Positions 23,769 through 32,160 of a DNA stretch of 64,000 nt are shown here, piece by piece. The translations under genes were made by a program, and so were the position numbers. The DNA is from Pseudarthrobacter raffinosi (GTDB lineage Bacteria; Actinomycetota; Actinomycetes; Actinomycetales; Micrococcaceae). The notes under the pieces were generated by a model. It did no database searches and was not told where the DNA came from. It saw nothing but the letters and a program-made list of their open reading frames with translations. Each line of letters begins with the position of its first letter. Positions within the stretch are counted from its first letter, which is position 1. The DNA lies in contig NZ_JAMXBH010000015.1 in assembly GCF_023913735.1 (NCBI RefSeq), positions 47,486 to 111,485 on the forward strand, given 5' to 3'.

Positions 23769-26282
23769 ATGGCCGGCCCTAAAGAGCGCGTCAGGGTCGC
23801 GGGGCGGGAACTGACCCTCACCAACCTGGACAAACTCATCTACCCGGAAACCGGGACCACCAAGGCCGATGTCCTGGCCTATTACGCCGCCGTGGCCCAC
23901 GTGCTGATTCCCGCCGCGGCCAACCGGCCCGCCACCCGCAAGCGGTGGGTCAACGGGGTGGGCACCGCCGGGCATCCCGGCGAGGTGTTTTTCCAGAAGA
24001 ACCTGGAGGATTCAGCGCCGGGCTGGCTCCCCCGCGCCGCCATCACGCACAAGGACCGGACCATCTATTACCCGATGGTGAACGATCCCGCCACGCTCAC
24101 CTGGTTCGGACAGATCAATTCGCTGGAAATCCATGTCCCCCAGTGGCAGGTGGACTCCCACGGCAAGCAGCTCAATCCAGACCGCCTGGTCCTGGACCTC
24201 GATCCCGGCGACGGCGCAGGCTTGGAGGAATGCGCCGAGGTTGCCAGGCTGGCACGGGCCATCCTGCAGGACGTAGGCCTGGAACCGGTGCCGGTGACCA
24301 GCGGCAGCAAGGGCATCCACCTCTACGCGGGCCTTGACGGAACGCAGACCTCCGATCAGATCTCAGACTTTGCGCACGAGCTGGCCCGCGCGCTGGAAGC
24401 CGACCACCCGGATCTCGCCGTCAGCGACATGAAAAAGACGCTGCGCGCAGGCAAGGTCCTGGTGGACTGGAGCCAGAACAGCGCCGCCAAAACCACCATC
24501 GTGCCGTACTCCCTGCGCGGCCGCCTCACGCCCACGGTGGCCGCCCCGCGGACCTGGCAGGAGATCGGGTCTCCCAAGCTCGAGCACCTCGACTACAAAG
24601 CCGTGCTGCGCCGGGTCAAGGCGGGCAAGGACCCGTTCGCCGCCGTCGCCCGCGGTGCCGGTCACCCGGATTCCCTGGACGGGGAGACGGACGACGGCGG
24701 CGCCCACGTCCGCCTGGAGCGGTACCGGTCGATGCGGGACCCGGACGCGACGCCGGAACCGTTCTCCGGCGCCTCCGGAAATGGCGACACCTTTGTGATC
24801 CAGGAGCACCACGCGAGCAGGCTGCACTTCGATTTCCGGCTGGAGCACGAGGGGGTGCTGGTGTCGTGGGCCCTGCCGAAGGGCGTCCCGGAATCCGGCG
24901 AAAAGAACCACCTGGCCGTCCAGACCGAGGACCACCCCTTGGACTACGCCACGTTTGAGGGCACCATTCCCAAAGGCCAGTACGGCGCCGGGGAAGTCAG
25001 CATCTGGGACCACGGCACGTATGAACTGGAGAAATGGATCAACGGCCGGGAGGTCATCGCCACGCTGACCGGCACCGAGGGCGGCGGCCTGGGCGGCACC
25101 AAGAAGTTCGCCCTCATCCACACCGGTAGGGGGCAGGGCAGGGACGCCGAAGGGCAATGGCTCATCCACCTGATGGACAAGGACCACCAGACTTTCCATC
25201 CGCGGCGGGCTCCGGCGGAGGATGAACCGGCGGAGGACGCGGCGGATAATTCGGCGGCGGACGCTTCCGGGACTGAGCCTGCCGCGGACGTTTCCCCGGC
25301 CGCGGCCGCGCCTTCCCCACTGCGTGCTGAAGATTTCAGTCCCATGATGGCAACGTCCGGTACCGCCGCCGACCTTCACGGCAGCGACTGGCAGTTCGAG
25401 CTGAAGTGGGACGGCGTGCGTGCCCTGTTGGTCGCCGACGAAGAGAAGGTCCGTGTCTTCAGCCGCAATGGCATAGACGTCACCGCAACCTACCCCGAGC
25501 TGAAGGACCGGGCCTGCTGGCCGGCGGGCCCGTTCGTCGCCGACGGTGAGATTATCGCCGTCGGGCCTTCCGGCAGACCCGATTTCGGGCTGCTCCAGGG
25601 ACGCATGAAACTGTCCCGGCCGGCCGACGTCGCCAAGGCCCGCGCAGCAATCCCTGTCCGGCTGATGCTTTTTGACCTGCTGTCCGACGGCAGCGAGGAC
25701 CTTCGCCGGCTGCCTTTCGTGAAGCGGCGGCTGCGGCTGGAGGAGTTCCATCACCCGTCGGAGTGTCCCGTGGAGCTGTCCGCCGTCCTGGACGAGAGGA
25801 TCGAGCACATCCTGGAGAGTGCGCAGGAGTTGGGGCTCGAGGGCGTGATGGCCAAGCGGACCGACAGCCGCTACGTCAGCGGGCAGCGGACCCGGACGTG
25901 GATCAAGATCAAGCTGGAGCAGACCCAGGAAGTGGTGGTGGGCGGTTGGCGGCCGGGCAAAGGCGGGCGGCAGGGTTCGGTAGGTTCGCTGCTGTTGGGC
26001 ATCCCCGACGGCAACAAGCTGCGGTATGTGGGCCGGGTGGGCAGCGGGTTCAGCATGCGCGAACTGCACGAACTCCGCCAGAAAGTGGACGATCTGGCGC
26101 GCAAGACGTCACCGTTCGACGACGTTCCCCGCGTGGATGCCTCGGACGCCCACTGGGTGACGCCACGGCTGGTCGGTGAGGTGACTTTCGGGGAATGGAC
26201 GGGCAGCGGCAAGCTCAGGCATCCGGTGTGGCGGGGCTGGCGGCTGGACAAGAACGCCGACGAAGTGGTGCCGGAGGGTTAG
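23769..26282 (+). CDS. ligD: Multifunctional ATP-dependent DNA ligase LigD
   Basis: An 837-residue LigD with domain order polymerase, phosphoesterase, ligase. The polymerase/primase domain is at about 1-300, with catalytic LDLDPGD (Asp143, Asp145). The phosphoesterase domain is at about 340-470 (IQEHHASRLHFDFRLEHEG). The ligase domain starts at about 520, with the adenylated Lys546 in ELKWDGVRALL; HYPS-like and GLEGVMAKR motifs follow. It fills, trims and seals double-strand breaks held by Ku. An acidic Ala/Glu linker separates the phosphoesterase and ligase domains. Good coding throughout. Confidence 0.95.
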   Translation: MAGPKERVRVAGRELTLTNLDKLIYPETGTTKADVLAYYAAVAHVLIPAAANRPATRKRWVNGVGTAGHPGEVFFQKNLEDSAPGWLPRAAITHKDRTIYYPMVNDPATLTWFGQINSLEIHVPQWQVDSHGKQLNPDRLVLDLDPGDGAGLEECAEVARLARAILQDVGLEPVPVTSGSKGIHLYAGLDGTQTSDQISDFAHELARALEADHPDLAVSDMKKTLRAGKVLVDWSQNSAAKTTIVPYSLRGRLTPTVAAPRTWQEIGSPKLEHLDYKAVLRRVKAGKDPFAAVARGAGHPDSLDGETDDGGAHVRLERYRSMRDPDATPEPFSGASGNGDTFVIQEHHASRLHFDFRLEHEGVLVSWALPKGVPESGEKNHLAVQTEDHPLDYATFEGTIPKGQYGAGEVSIWDHGTYELEKWINGREVIATLTGTEGGGLGGTKKFALIHTGRGQGRDAEGQWLIHLMDKDHQTFHPRRAPAEDEPAEDAADNSAADASGTEPAADVSPAAAAPSPLRAEDFSPMMATSGTAADLHGSDWQFELKWDGVRALLVADEEKVRVFSRNGIDVTATYPELKDRACWPAGPFVADGEIIAVGPSGRPDFGLLQGRMKLSRPADVAKARAAIPVRLMLFDLLSDGSEDLRRLPFVKRRLRLEEFHHPSECPVELSAVLDERIEHILESAQELGLEGVMAKRTDSRYVSGQRTRTWIKIKLEQTQEVVVGGWRPGKGGRQGSVGSLLLGIPDGNKLRYVGRVGSGFSMRELHELRQKVDDLARKTSPFDDVPRVDASDAHWVTPRLVGEVTFGEWTGSGKLRHPVWRGWRLDKNADEVVPEG

Positions 26283-26327
26283 CGACGCTGCGTTGGCGAC
26301 GCGCAAATTTTCCTGGGACACGCAAAA

Positions 26328-26363
26328 GGTCTGGCGACACCCGAATTCGGGTGTCGCCAGACC
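26328..26363. repeat. Perfect 36-bp palindrome in a longer hairpin after ligD
   Basis: The sequence from GGTCTGGCGACACCC to GGGTGTCGCCAGACC is a perfect inverted repeat with no loop, centred on GAATTC. Flanking bases continue the pairing imperfectly out to about 26281 and 26402 (GACGCGCA opposite TGCGCGTC), making a hairpin of about 120 nt. It lies between the convergent ligD and 86-residue genes and probably ends transcription in both directions. Confidence 0.85.
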
Positions 26364-26409
26364 GTTTGTGTGTCGTCAGGTCGGATGCGCGTCGTCAGCG
26401 AGGGTGTTC

Positions 26410-26670
26410 CTAGGACGAGTGCGGCATCTGCGGGCGGCCGGTACGGTGCACGGCCGTGACTGCAGCCTCATGGCCCGCCCGGCCATGGTCTGAACCCTGC
26501 TCCTTGGGGTGCCGGTGCTTGCCGTTGCCGTCCGGCCAGTGGTGTTCGCCGGCCATCGCCGCAGTCACCGCAAGGGTGGCCGGGTCCGGCATGGACGGGG
26601 TGTCCATGGCTGCCGCGAGATGGTCCGCGACCTCCGGTTCGATCCTTGCTTCAGCATGTTTTTCAGCCAT
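26410..26670 (-). CDS. Hypothetical His-rich small protein (86 aa)
   Basis: A hydrophilic protein starting MAEKHAEARIEPEVADHLAA. It has a mid-section LAVTAAMAGEHHWPDGNGKH and a His/Arg-rich end. The start at 26670 has GGAAGGAAG upstream; a longer start (MRKEEKMAEK) is less likely. No family recognised. It lies downstream of another small charged protein on the same strand. Confidence 0.55.
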   Translation of the reverse strand: MAEKHAEARIEPEVADHLAAAMDTPSMPDPATLAVTAAMAGEHHWPDGNGKHRHPKEQGSDHGRAGHEAAVTAVHRTGRPQMPHSS

Positions 26671-26741
26671 TTTTTCTTCCTTCCGCAATGAAATGAAGTG
26701 TTTACCAATGGTAGGTCTGGCGTGCTGTCCGGGCGCTGGAT

Positions 26742-26951
26742 TTACCAGCGGACCTTCTTCTCTGCCGGGCCCTGCTTGCCGCTGACATGGGTGGGCTTGT
26801 GGTTCTTGCCGACGCTCTGCAGCCCGGCGTCGCCGCCCCTGGATTTGCTGGCCAGCATGGCCCGCTGCGCTTCGGTCAGCCCGGCCCGGATGCCCTTGGC
26901 TTCGGCATCGTCCTGCGCGGATTCGGGCTGGCTGGGAGTGTTTTCAGTCAT
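26742..26951 (-). CDS. Hypothetical small charged protein (69 aa)
   Basis: MTENTPSQPESAQDDAEAK begins a disordered acidic half. The second half is basic (MLASKSRGGDAGLQSVGKNH, then GKQGPAEKKVRW). The layout resembles the small actinobacterial DUF5302-like proteins with a basic C-terminus, but I cannot confirm membership. A ribosome site (AGAAAGG) precedes the ATG. It may be co-transcribed with the 86-residue gene, 71 bases downstream. Confidence 0.55.
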   Translation of the reverse strand: MTENTPSQPESAQDDAEAKGIRAGLTEAQRAMLASKSRGGDAGLQSVGKNHKPTHVSGKQGPAEKKVRW

Positions 26952-27442
26952 TTGGTGGAACCTTTCTGAGGAGAATCAGTGTGTCTGACGAGATCAGCAT
27001 GGACGGGGCCGGTGGTACCAGGCCGCAGGCGTCCGCCTACTCAAAAATCAGTGTTCCCATGAATCAACAATAGGCAGTTTCAGGCTCGGTTGTGAACCCC
27101 CGGTTTCCGGCCTGTACATGGGGCCGAGTGGCGGCCGGGAACTGGTGCCCGAACGGCCGTGGCGGCTGTCACTTTTCCCCGGGTTTCAGGGGAAAATGGC
27201 GCAAAAAAGGGGTCGTGAACAAAAAGATTCCGTAACGATGGGCCCCAACCGCCCGAATCCCAATGATGACGGGGCGAGAGCAGCCAAAAGAAATCCCTGA
27301 AAACCGGTGGAAACCCTCTCTAAGGAAGGCACTTTACGGTATAAAACTCTCATTTGCCATGGAATCCGCGTAAAATTGAAAGCCTGCCCAGAGCGGGGCA
27401 GCTACAAGTCGCAAGCAAATGACCTCCATAGGAGTCGCCCAA
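26952..27442. other. Divergent intergenic region upstream of the MHS transporter
   Basis: 491 bases without a convincing gene. It holds a perfect hairpin TTTTCCCC (27173-27180) / GGGGAAAA (27189-27196), and an AT-rich patch with TATAAA near 27340 that could be a -10 element for the transporter gene. A 60-codon frame at 27118-27300 has poor coding character and no ribosome site, so I do not call it. Confidence 0.5.
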
Positions 27443-29041
27443 ATGCCCACAGACCGAAGCACGACCGACTCTTCAGCAGGCGTGAACAACGCCAGCCGAC
27501 CCAACGATGCAGTACCAAATAGCGCACTGCCAAGTGCGCGTAAACCGAAGATCCTTGCGCGTCGCCGGCTCAAAGAGTCCGACGTGAATGTTGTAAACCA
27601 GCCCATGCTGAAAAAAGCGCTCGGCGGAACCATCGTGGGTAACACCATGGAGTGGTTCGACGTCGGCGTATTCGGCTACCTGATCACCACCATGGGACCT
27701 GTCTTCCTTCCCGAGGCCGACAAGTCCGTCCAGACGCTGTTCCTGCTTGGAACGTTCGCTGCCACCTTCATTGCCCGTCCACTCGGCGGTGTTGTGTTCG
27801 GCTGGCTCGGCGACAAGATCGGGCGGCAAAAGGTCCTCGCCGCAACACTGATGATTATGGCTGCCAGTACGTTCGCCGTCGGGCTGTTGCCCGGGTACGC
27901 CCAGATCGGCATCTGGGCCGCTGCGCTGCTGGTAATCCTGAAGCTTGTACAGGGCTTCTCCACCGGCGGTGAATACGCAGGCGCCACCACGTTCGTGAGC
28001 GAATACGCCCCGGATAAGCGCCGTGGATTCTTTGCAAGCTTCCTGGACATGGGCAGCTACCTCGGCTTTGCCCTGGGTGCGGCGCTGGTTTCTGTCCTGC
28101 AGCTGACCCTTGGCCAGACAGCCATGGAGGAATGGGGCTGGCGCATACCCTTCCTCATTGCAGGCCCGCTGGGCCTCATCGCCATCTACTTCCGGAACAA
28201 GATCGAGGAATCCCCTCAGTTTCAGGCCACCCTGGATGCCCAGGAATCCATCGGGCAGGCCGCCGCAGCAGCTGACGTGGACGCCGCCAAGAGTCCGGTC
28301 GGAATCGTTAAGGCCTATTGGCGCTCGCTCATCGTGGCCATGATCCTTGTGGCCGCTGCCAACACCGCCGGGTACGCCTTGACGTCCTACATGCCGACGT
28401 ACCTCACGGAGTCCAAGGGCTACGATCCCGTCCACGGCACACTGCTGACCATCCCCGTGCTGGTCATCATGGCCTTGTGCATCCCGCTGACGGGCAAGCT
28501 GTCCGATCGCATCGGCCGCCGGCCGGTCCTCTGGATCGGCGCCATCAGCACCGTGGTGCTGGCTACGCCGGCGTTCCTGCTGATCGGCGTCGGTGACGTC
28601 TGGTCCACGCTGGCAGGCCTCTCGCTGATCGCGTTCCCAGTCACGTTCTATGTTGCGAACCTCGCCTCGGCATTGCCCGCACAGTTCCCGACAGCCAACA
28701 GGTACAGCGCCATGGGTATCGCCTACAACTTCGCAGTTGCCATCTTCGGCGGCACCACGCCGTTCATCGTGGCCGCGCTGATCACGGCGACCGGCGATGA
28801 CATGATGCCGGCCTACTACCTCATGGCGACCTCAGCCTTCGGGGTTGTGGCCATCTACTTCCTGAAGGAATCAGCCAAGCGTCCGCTGCCCGGCTCCATG
28901 CCCAGCGTGGACACCCAGGCAGAGGCCAAGGAACTCGTGGCCACCCAGGATGAGAACCCGCTGATCGACCTGGCCGACATGCCGTTCGAATCCCAGGACG
29001 TCACCGATGCCGCGGCCATTAAGGTTCCGGCCGGAGTCTAG
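27443..29041 (+). CDS. MFS transporter, metabolite:H+ symporter (ProP-like)
   Basis: A 532-residue MHS-family symporter with twelve hydrophobic helices. Hallmarks are NTMEWFDVGVFGYLITTMG at the start of the membrane domain, GWLGDKIGRQKVL (loop 2-3 motif) and VQGFSTGGEYAGATTFVSEY. Substrates in this family include proline/betaine, citrate, ketoglutarate and shikimate. The first 70 residues are soluble and Ser/Arg-rich. I chose the ATG at 27443, after GGAG; an ATG at 27419 lacks a ribosome site. A terminator follows. Confidence 0.87.
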   Translation: MPTDRSTTDSSAGVNNASRPNDAVPNSALPSARKPKILARRRLKESDVNVVNQPMLKKALGGTIVGNTMEWFDVGVFGYLITTMGPVFLPEADKSVQTLFLLGTFAATFIARPLGGVVFGWLGDKIGRQKVLAATLMIMAASTFAVGLLPGYAQIGIWAAALLVILKLVQGFSTGGEYAGATTFVSEYAPDKRRGFFASFLDMGSYLGFALGAALVSVLQLTLGQTAMEEWGWRIPFLIAGPLGLIAIYFRNKIEESPQFQATLDAQESIGQAAAAADVDAAKSPVGIVKAYWRSLIVAMILVAAANTAGYALTSYMPTYLTESKGYDPVHGTLLTIPVLVIMALCIPLTGKLSDRIGRRPVLWIGAISTVVLATPAFLLIGVGDVWSTLAGLSLIAFPVTFYVANLASALPAQFPTANRYSAMGIAYNFAVAIFGGTTPFIVAALITATGDDMMPAYYLMATSAFGVVAIYFLKESAKRPLPGSMPSVDTQAEAKELVATQDENPLIDLADMPFESQDVTDAAAIKVPAGV

Positions 29042-29106
29042 GCACCACAGTCTAAGCACCGCAACAACAAACCGGCCTGACCGGGCCGTCTTGTAGCCCG
29101 CGCTCA

Positions 29107-29156
29107 AAGGCCCGTCCCGCGCGCTTTCCTTGGGGGAAGCACGCAGGGCGGGCCTT
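29107..29156 (+). terminator. Hairpin terminator after the MHS transporter
   Basis: Arms begin AAGGCCCGTCCCGCGCGC and end GCAGGGCGGGCCTT, pairing over about 20 bases with few mismatches around CTTTCCTTGGGGGAAG. No long T-tract follows. It is the only strong structure between this gene and the next. Confidence 0.6.
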
Positions 29157-29267
29157 AGCCGTGCCCGGCGCCGCCCTTCCGGCCATACCAACGCGACGCC
29201 CTGTGACCCAGCTAATGGCCAGCATTCCGGGCTTCTGCTAATTTTCGAACAAGGGCTTGAAGAATAG

Positions 29268-30359
29268 GTGGTGTTGGCTGTGCGCAGAGTCATGGCCCAT
29301 GCCCGCACGCTGCACGCCCTGGGCCCGGCGAACAACGACCGGCTCTCGGCCGTTCGGGTTGCCCTCAGCGTGGCAGTGCCCTCCCTGGTACTCCTGGCCA
29401 TCGGCCGTCCCGAGCTGACGATGTACGCAGTGTTCGGTGCCCTGACCGGCATGTACGGACGCTCGGAATCCCACCAGCTTCGACTCAAGCACCAGGCGCA
29501 GGCGGCAGTGGTCCTGATCAGCGGCATCACGGTGGGCGTGTTCCTGTCCGTCAACCACCTCCACTCCTGGTGGCTGGTGCTCGTGGAGGCCGTGCTGGCC
29601 GGTGCCGGTTCCCTTTTCTCCGACAAAGTGCGGCTCAGGCCGAATGGACCGTTCTTCGGCATCCTGGCACTCGGGGCCTGCGCCTCGGTCCCGACGAGCG
29701 TGCCGTTCCTGACGGCCGTGCTGATCGGTGCGGCCTCGGCCGCGTTCTCGATCGTGGTGGGCTTCGCAGGCTGGCTGCGGGTCCGGGCCTGGGAGGCGGG
29801 CGCCGTGCGTGATGTTCCGCGTCCCAGCAGTGAACTCCGGCAGGCCGCGCTGGTCCACGCCGCCCGCTATGTCCTGGCCGTCGGTGCCGCCGGAACCTGC
29901 GGCGTCCTGAGCGGCAGCGGCCACCCGCACTGGGCCATGGCCGCGGCCGCCGTCCCGCTCGCGGGGGCCGACCTGCCCAGCCGCGTCCACCGCGGGATCC
30001 ACCGCATCGTGGGGACGTTCGTCGGTTTGGCGTTGGTCGCCGTCGTACTCTTTCCTGGGCCGTTGTCCCCGCTGCAGTATTTCCCCGGCCACACTGCCGC
30101 CGTGCTGGCGCTGCTGGTGGTCGCATTCCAGTTCCCCACCGAACTCTTCATGGCGCGGCACTACGGCTGGGCCATGGTCTTCTTCACGCCGGTGATCCTG
30201 CTCATGACGCAGCTTGCCGCGCCCGTGGACCCGGGTCTCCTGGTCACCGAACGCGCGGTGGAGACTTTTGTGGGCGCCGTGATCGGCATCGCCGTGGTGG
30301 TCGCCATCCGCGCACCGCGGAGGGCTACTGCTTCGGACGCCGCGGCGGTCCGGACGTAA
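29268..30359 (+). CDS. FUSC family membrane protein (aromatic acid exporter-like)
   Basis: A 363-residue protein with two blocks of hydrophobic helices: LSAVRVALSVAVPSLVLLAI at the start, and MAAAAVPLAGADLPSRVHRG with IHRIVGTFVGLALVAVVLF in the C-terminal half. The latter is the FUSC-like signature. FUSC/YccS/AaeB proteins export aromatic acids or other toxic metabolites. The GTG at 29268 is the longest start; the ATG at 29292 (MAHARTLHAL) is also plausible. Its 3' end overlaps the convergent SDR gene by 35 bases. Confidence 0.78.
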   Translation: MVLAVRRVMAHARTLHALGPANNDRLSAVRVALSVAVPSLVLLAIGRPELTMYAVFGALTGMYGRSESHQLRLKHQAQAAVVLISGITVGVFLSVNHLHSWWLVLVEAVLAGAGSLFSDKVRLRPNGPFFGILALGACASVPTSVPFLTAVLIGAASAAFSIVVGFAGWLRVRAWEAGAVRDVPRPSSELRQAALVHAARYVLAVGAAGTCGVLSGSGHPHWAMAAAAVPLAGADLPSRVHRGIHRIVGTFVGLALVAVVLFPGPLSPLQYFPGHTAAVLALLVVAFQFPTELFMARHYGWAMVFFTPVILLMTQLAAPVDPGLLVTERAVETFVGAVIGIAVVVAIRAPRRATASDAAAVRT

Positions 30360-31092
30360 ACCGCGCCGGCAGCACACGCGAGATGGCGGCCACCAGTTTG
30401 TAGCGTTTGGTGGGGATCGAAACGCCCTTGCCGCGGGCGTTGTCAGCCAGGCCGTCCCGGACCACCCAGTCCGCCCGCAGCCACATCCAGTGCGGGGCGA
30501 CCGACTTTTCCATGCCCATGCGGTCATGGAATTCGGTGTGCGTGAATCCCGGGCACAGTGCCGTGACGTGCACGCCTCTCGGTCCGTAGGCCAGGTTGGC
30601 CCAGCGGCTGAAGATGACCTGCCAGGCTTTCGCAGCCGAGTAGCTGCCGCGGTTGGCGAAAGCCGACACGCTGGCCACGTTGATGATCCTGCCGGAGCGC
30701 CGCTCCAGCATCCCCTGCAGCGCAGCATGGCAGAGCTCCATGGGGGTCTGCACGTGCAGGCGAAGGTGTCTTTTCTCGTCCTCCAGGGAATTTTTTTCGA
30801 ACGAGTGCAGCAGCCCGATCCCCGCATTGTTCACCAGGACCTCAACCGGCCGCGCCGCGTCCGTGAGGCGCCCGACGACGGCGGCCACACCGGCGTCGTC
30901 CGTCAGGTCGGCGGGCAGCACCTCAGTGGAAACGCTGTAATCACGCTCGAGTTCGTCAGCGATCTGCTGGAGCCGGGCGGCGTCGCGGGCCACGAGCACC
31001 ATGTGGTGGCCTTCCTGCGCGAGCTGGCGGGCGAACTCCGCTCCCAGCCCTGCGGTTGCCCCTGTTACGAGCGCGGTGGTGGGTGTCTCCAT
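30325..31092 (-). CDS. Short-chain dehydrogenase/reductase
   Basis: A 255-residue classical SDR. It has TGATAGLG (10-17) for cofactor binding, NNAG (88-91), catalytic Ser in the NVASVS segment (about 141-143), Tyr151 and Lys155 (YSAAK). Arg37 in VARDAARL after the second strand suggests NADPH preference. Similar proteins reduce ketones or lipids; substrate unknown. It is convergent and overlapping with the FUSC gene. Confidence 0.87.
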   Translation of the reverse strand: METPTTALVTGATAGLGAEFARQLAQEGHHMVLVARDAARLQQIADELERDYSVSTEVLPADLTDDAGVAAVVGRLTDAARPVEVLVNNAGIGLLHSFEKNSLEDEKRHLRLHVQTPMELCHAALQGMLERRSGRIINVASVSAFANRGSYSAAKAWQVIFSRWANLAYGPRGVHVTALCPGFTHTEFHDRMGMEKSVAPHWMWLRADWVVRDGLADNARGKGVSIPTKRYKLVAAISRVLPARFTSGPPRRPKQ

Positions 31093-31110
31093 GCGCCCAG
31101 ACTAGCCGTG

Positions 31111-31494
31111 TTACGGCGCCGGCGGCTGGTGCAGGCCGAAGGTTGAGCCCTGATCGTCCTTGCAGAGCTTGAATCTTCCGTACTCCGCCGGGTCCTCGTC
31201 ACCCAGTTCCGCGCTGTCCGCCGAGCCGCCAAGTTCACGCACCCGGGCCAGGGCGGCATCCATGTCGTCCACCCGGAAGAACAGGTAGGGCACCGCGCCC
31301 TTGTCGCCGCCGTGCAGCCCGCCGGGGATGCCGGGGGTGCCGGGGGTGCCGGGGGTGCCGGGGGTGCCGATTATGGACCCGCCCTCATCGGACGGTCCAG
31401 GGCTGAAGTCCCAGCCGAAGAGCGCGCCGTAGAACGCCCTGCCCCGTTCGGGATCTTCGACTCCGATTTCAAAGAACGCTGGTTCGCCGGCCAT
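31111..31494 (-). CDS. VOC (glyoxalase/bleomycin resistance) family protein
   Basis: A 127-residue single-unit VOC protein: PAFFEIGVEDPERGRAFYGALFGWDF and VPYLFFRVDDMDAALARVREL, ending KLCKDDQGSTFGLHQP. It carries a repetitive loop GTPGTPGTPGTPGIPGG encoded by 9-nt tandem repeats, so its length can change by slippage. AAGGAGAAGCC precedes the ATG. It is divergent from the YciI gene and may share the ECF promoter region. Many VOC, YciI and ECF41/42 genes cluster in actinobacteria. Confidence 0.82.
   Translation of the reverse strand: MAGEPAFFEIGVEDPERGRAFYGALFGWDFSPGPSDEGGSIIGTPGTPGTPGTPGIPGGLHGGDKGAVPYLFFRVDDMDAALARVRELGGSADSAELGDEDPAEYGRFKLCKDDQGSTFGLHQPPAP
31322..31366. repeat. 9-nt tandem repeat inside the VOC gene
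   Basis: Four exact units CCGGGGGTG (31331-31366) follow one variant CCGGGGATG (31322-31330). On the coding strand they encode a (Gly-Thr-Pro) run. The unit is a multiple of three, so expansion or contraction keeps the frame. Confidence 0.9.
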
Positions 31495-31627
31495 GGCTTC
31501 TCCTTTTCAGGTGGAGTCAGATGGGTCGAGTGGGGTCCATCGGACGAAACCACCGTAAACCCGCACAGCACCCCGGTCGAGAGTCAGCGGGCCCGCTCAG
31601 GAACTTGGAAAAAAGGTCTTTGGTTTG

Positions 31628-31654
31628 TGTCGATCCGGCCTCGCGCCGTTCGAC
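31628..31654 (+). promoter_or_regulatory. Candidate ECF42 promoter upstream of the YciI gene
   Basis: TGTCGA at 31628-31633, a 17-base spacer, then CGAC at 31651-31654. From memory, ECF42 sigma factors use a TGTCGA -35 and a CGA/TC-type -10, so this is a strong candidate for control by the sigma factor encoded at 32161. A perfect 8-bp hairpin GAAGGTCG/CGACCTTC (31665-31685) follows in the leader. Confidence 0.6.
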
Positions 31655-31707
31655 CTATGGATGAGAAGGTCGAAGGGCGACCTTCCACAACCAAGGAGAA
31701 GATTGAG

Positions 31708-32127
31708 ATGGCCAAGTACATGCTGATCATGCGGGAAACCGACGAGTCCCTCGCGAAGTTCACGGACGTCGACTTCGACGAGGCGATGAACGCCATGGGC
31801 AAGTTCAATGACGAACTGATCCGCGCCGGCGTCCTGCTGGCGGCCGAGGGCCTGGAGGATCCGAAGGAGGGCGTTGTGGTCGACTTCACCGGCGAAACAC
31901 CGGTGGTCACAGACGGCCCCTACGGAGAAACCAAGGAACTGTTCGGCGGCTTCTACATCCTCGATGTGGCCTCGAAGCAGGAAGCCATCGAGTGGGCGAA
32001 GCGGGCGCCGCTCACGGCCGGCCGCAAGACCGAAATCCGCCGCGTGCCCACCATCGACGAGTTCCCGCAGGACAACGAATGGATCCAGAAGGAACGCGCC
32101 TGGCGCGAGCAGACCGGGCAGCTGTGA
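31708..32127 (+). CDS. YciI/DGPF-domain protein
   Basis: A 139-residue protein starting MAKYMLIMRETDESLAKFT, with the signature TDGPYGETKELFGGFYIL (DGPF-like motif). Proteins of this family accompany ECF42 sigma factors and are their main targets; the molecular function is not settled. AAGGAGAAGATTGAG gives the ribosome site for the ATG at 31708. The sigma gene starts 33 bases after its stop, so the two are probably co-transcribed from the TGTCGA promoter. Confidence 0.87.
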   Translation: MAKYMLIMRETDESLAKFTDVDFDEAMNAMGKFNDELIRAGVLLAAEGLEDPKEGVVVDFTGETPVVTDGPYGETKELFGGFYILDVASKQEAIEWAKRAPLTAGRKTEIRRVPTIDEFPQDNEWIQKERAWREQTGQL

Positions 32128-32160
32128 CCGGGCAGCTCTGACCGACACATCTGACCGTTT

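Noticed and set aside
24363..26069. A 568-codon minus-strand frame inside ligD
   Set aside because: Same shadow effect; low-complexity composition, while the plus strand has three well-conserved LigD domains.
27118..27300. A 60-codon frame upstream of the MHS transporter
   Set aside because: No ribosome site, poor composition, overlaps a hairpin; more likely untranslated.
29238..30827. A 529-codon minus-strand frame across FUSC and SDR genes
   Set aside because: Antisense to FUSC and out of frame with the SDR; no motifs.
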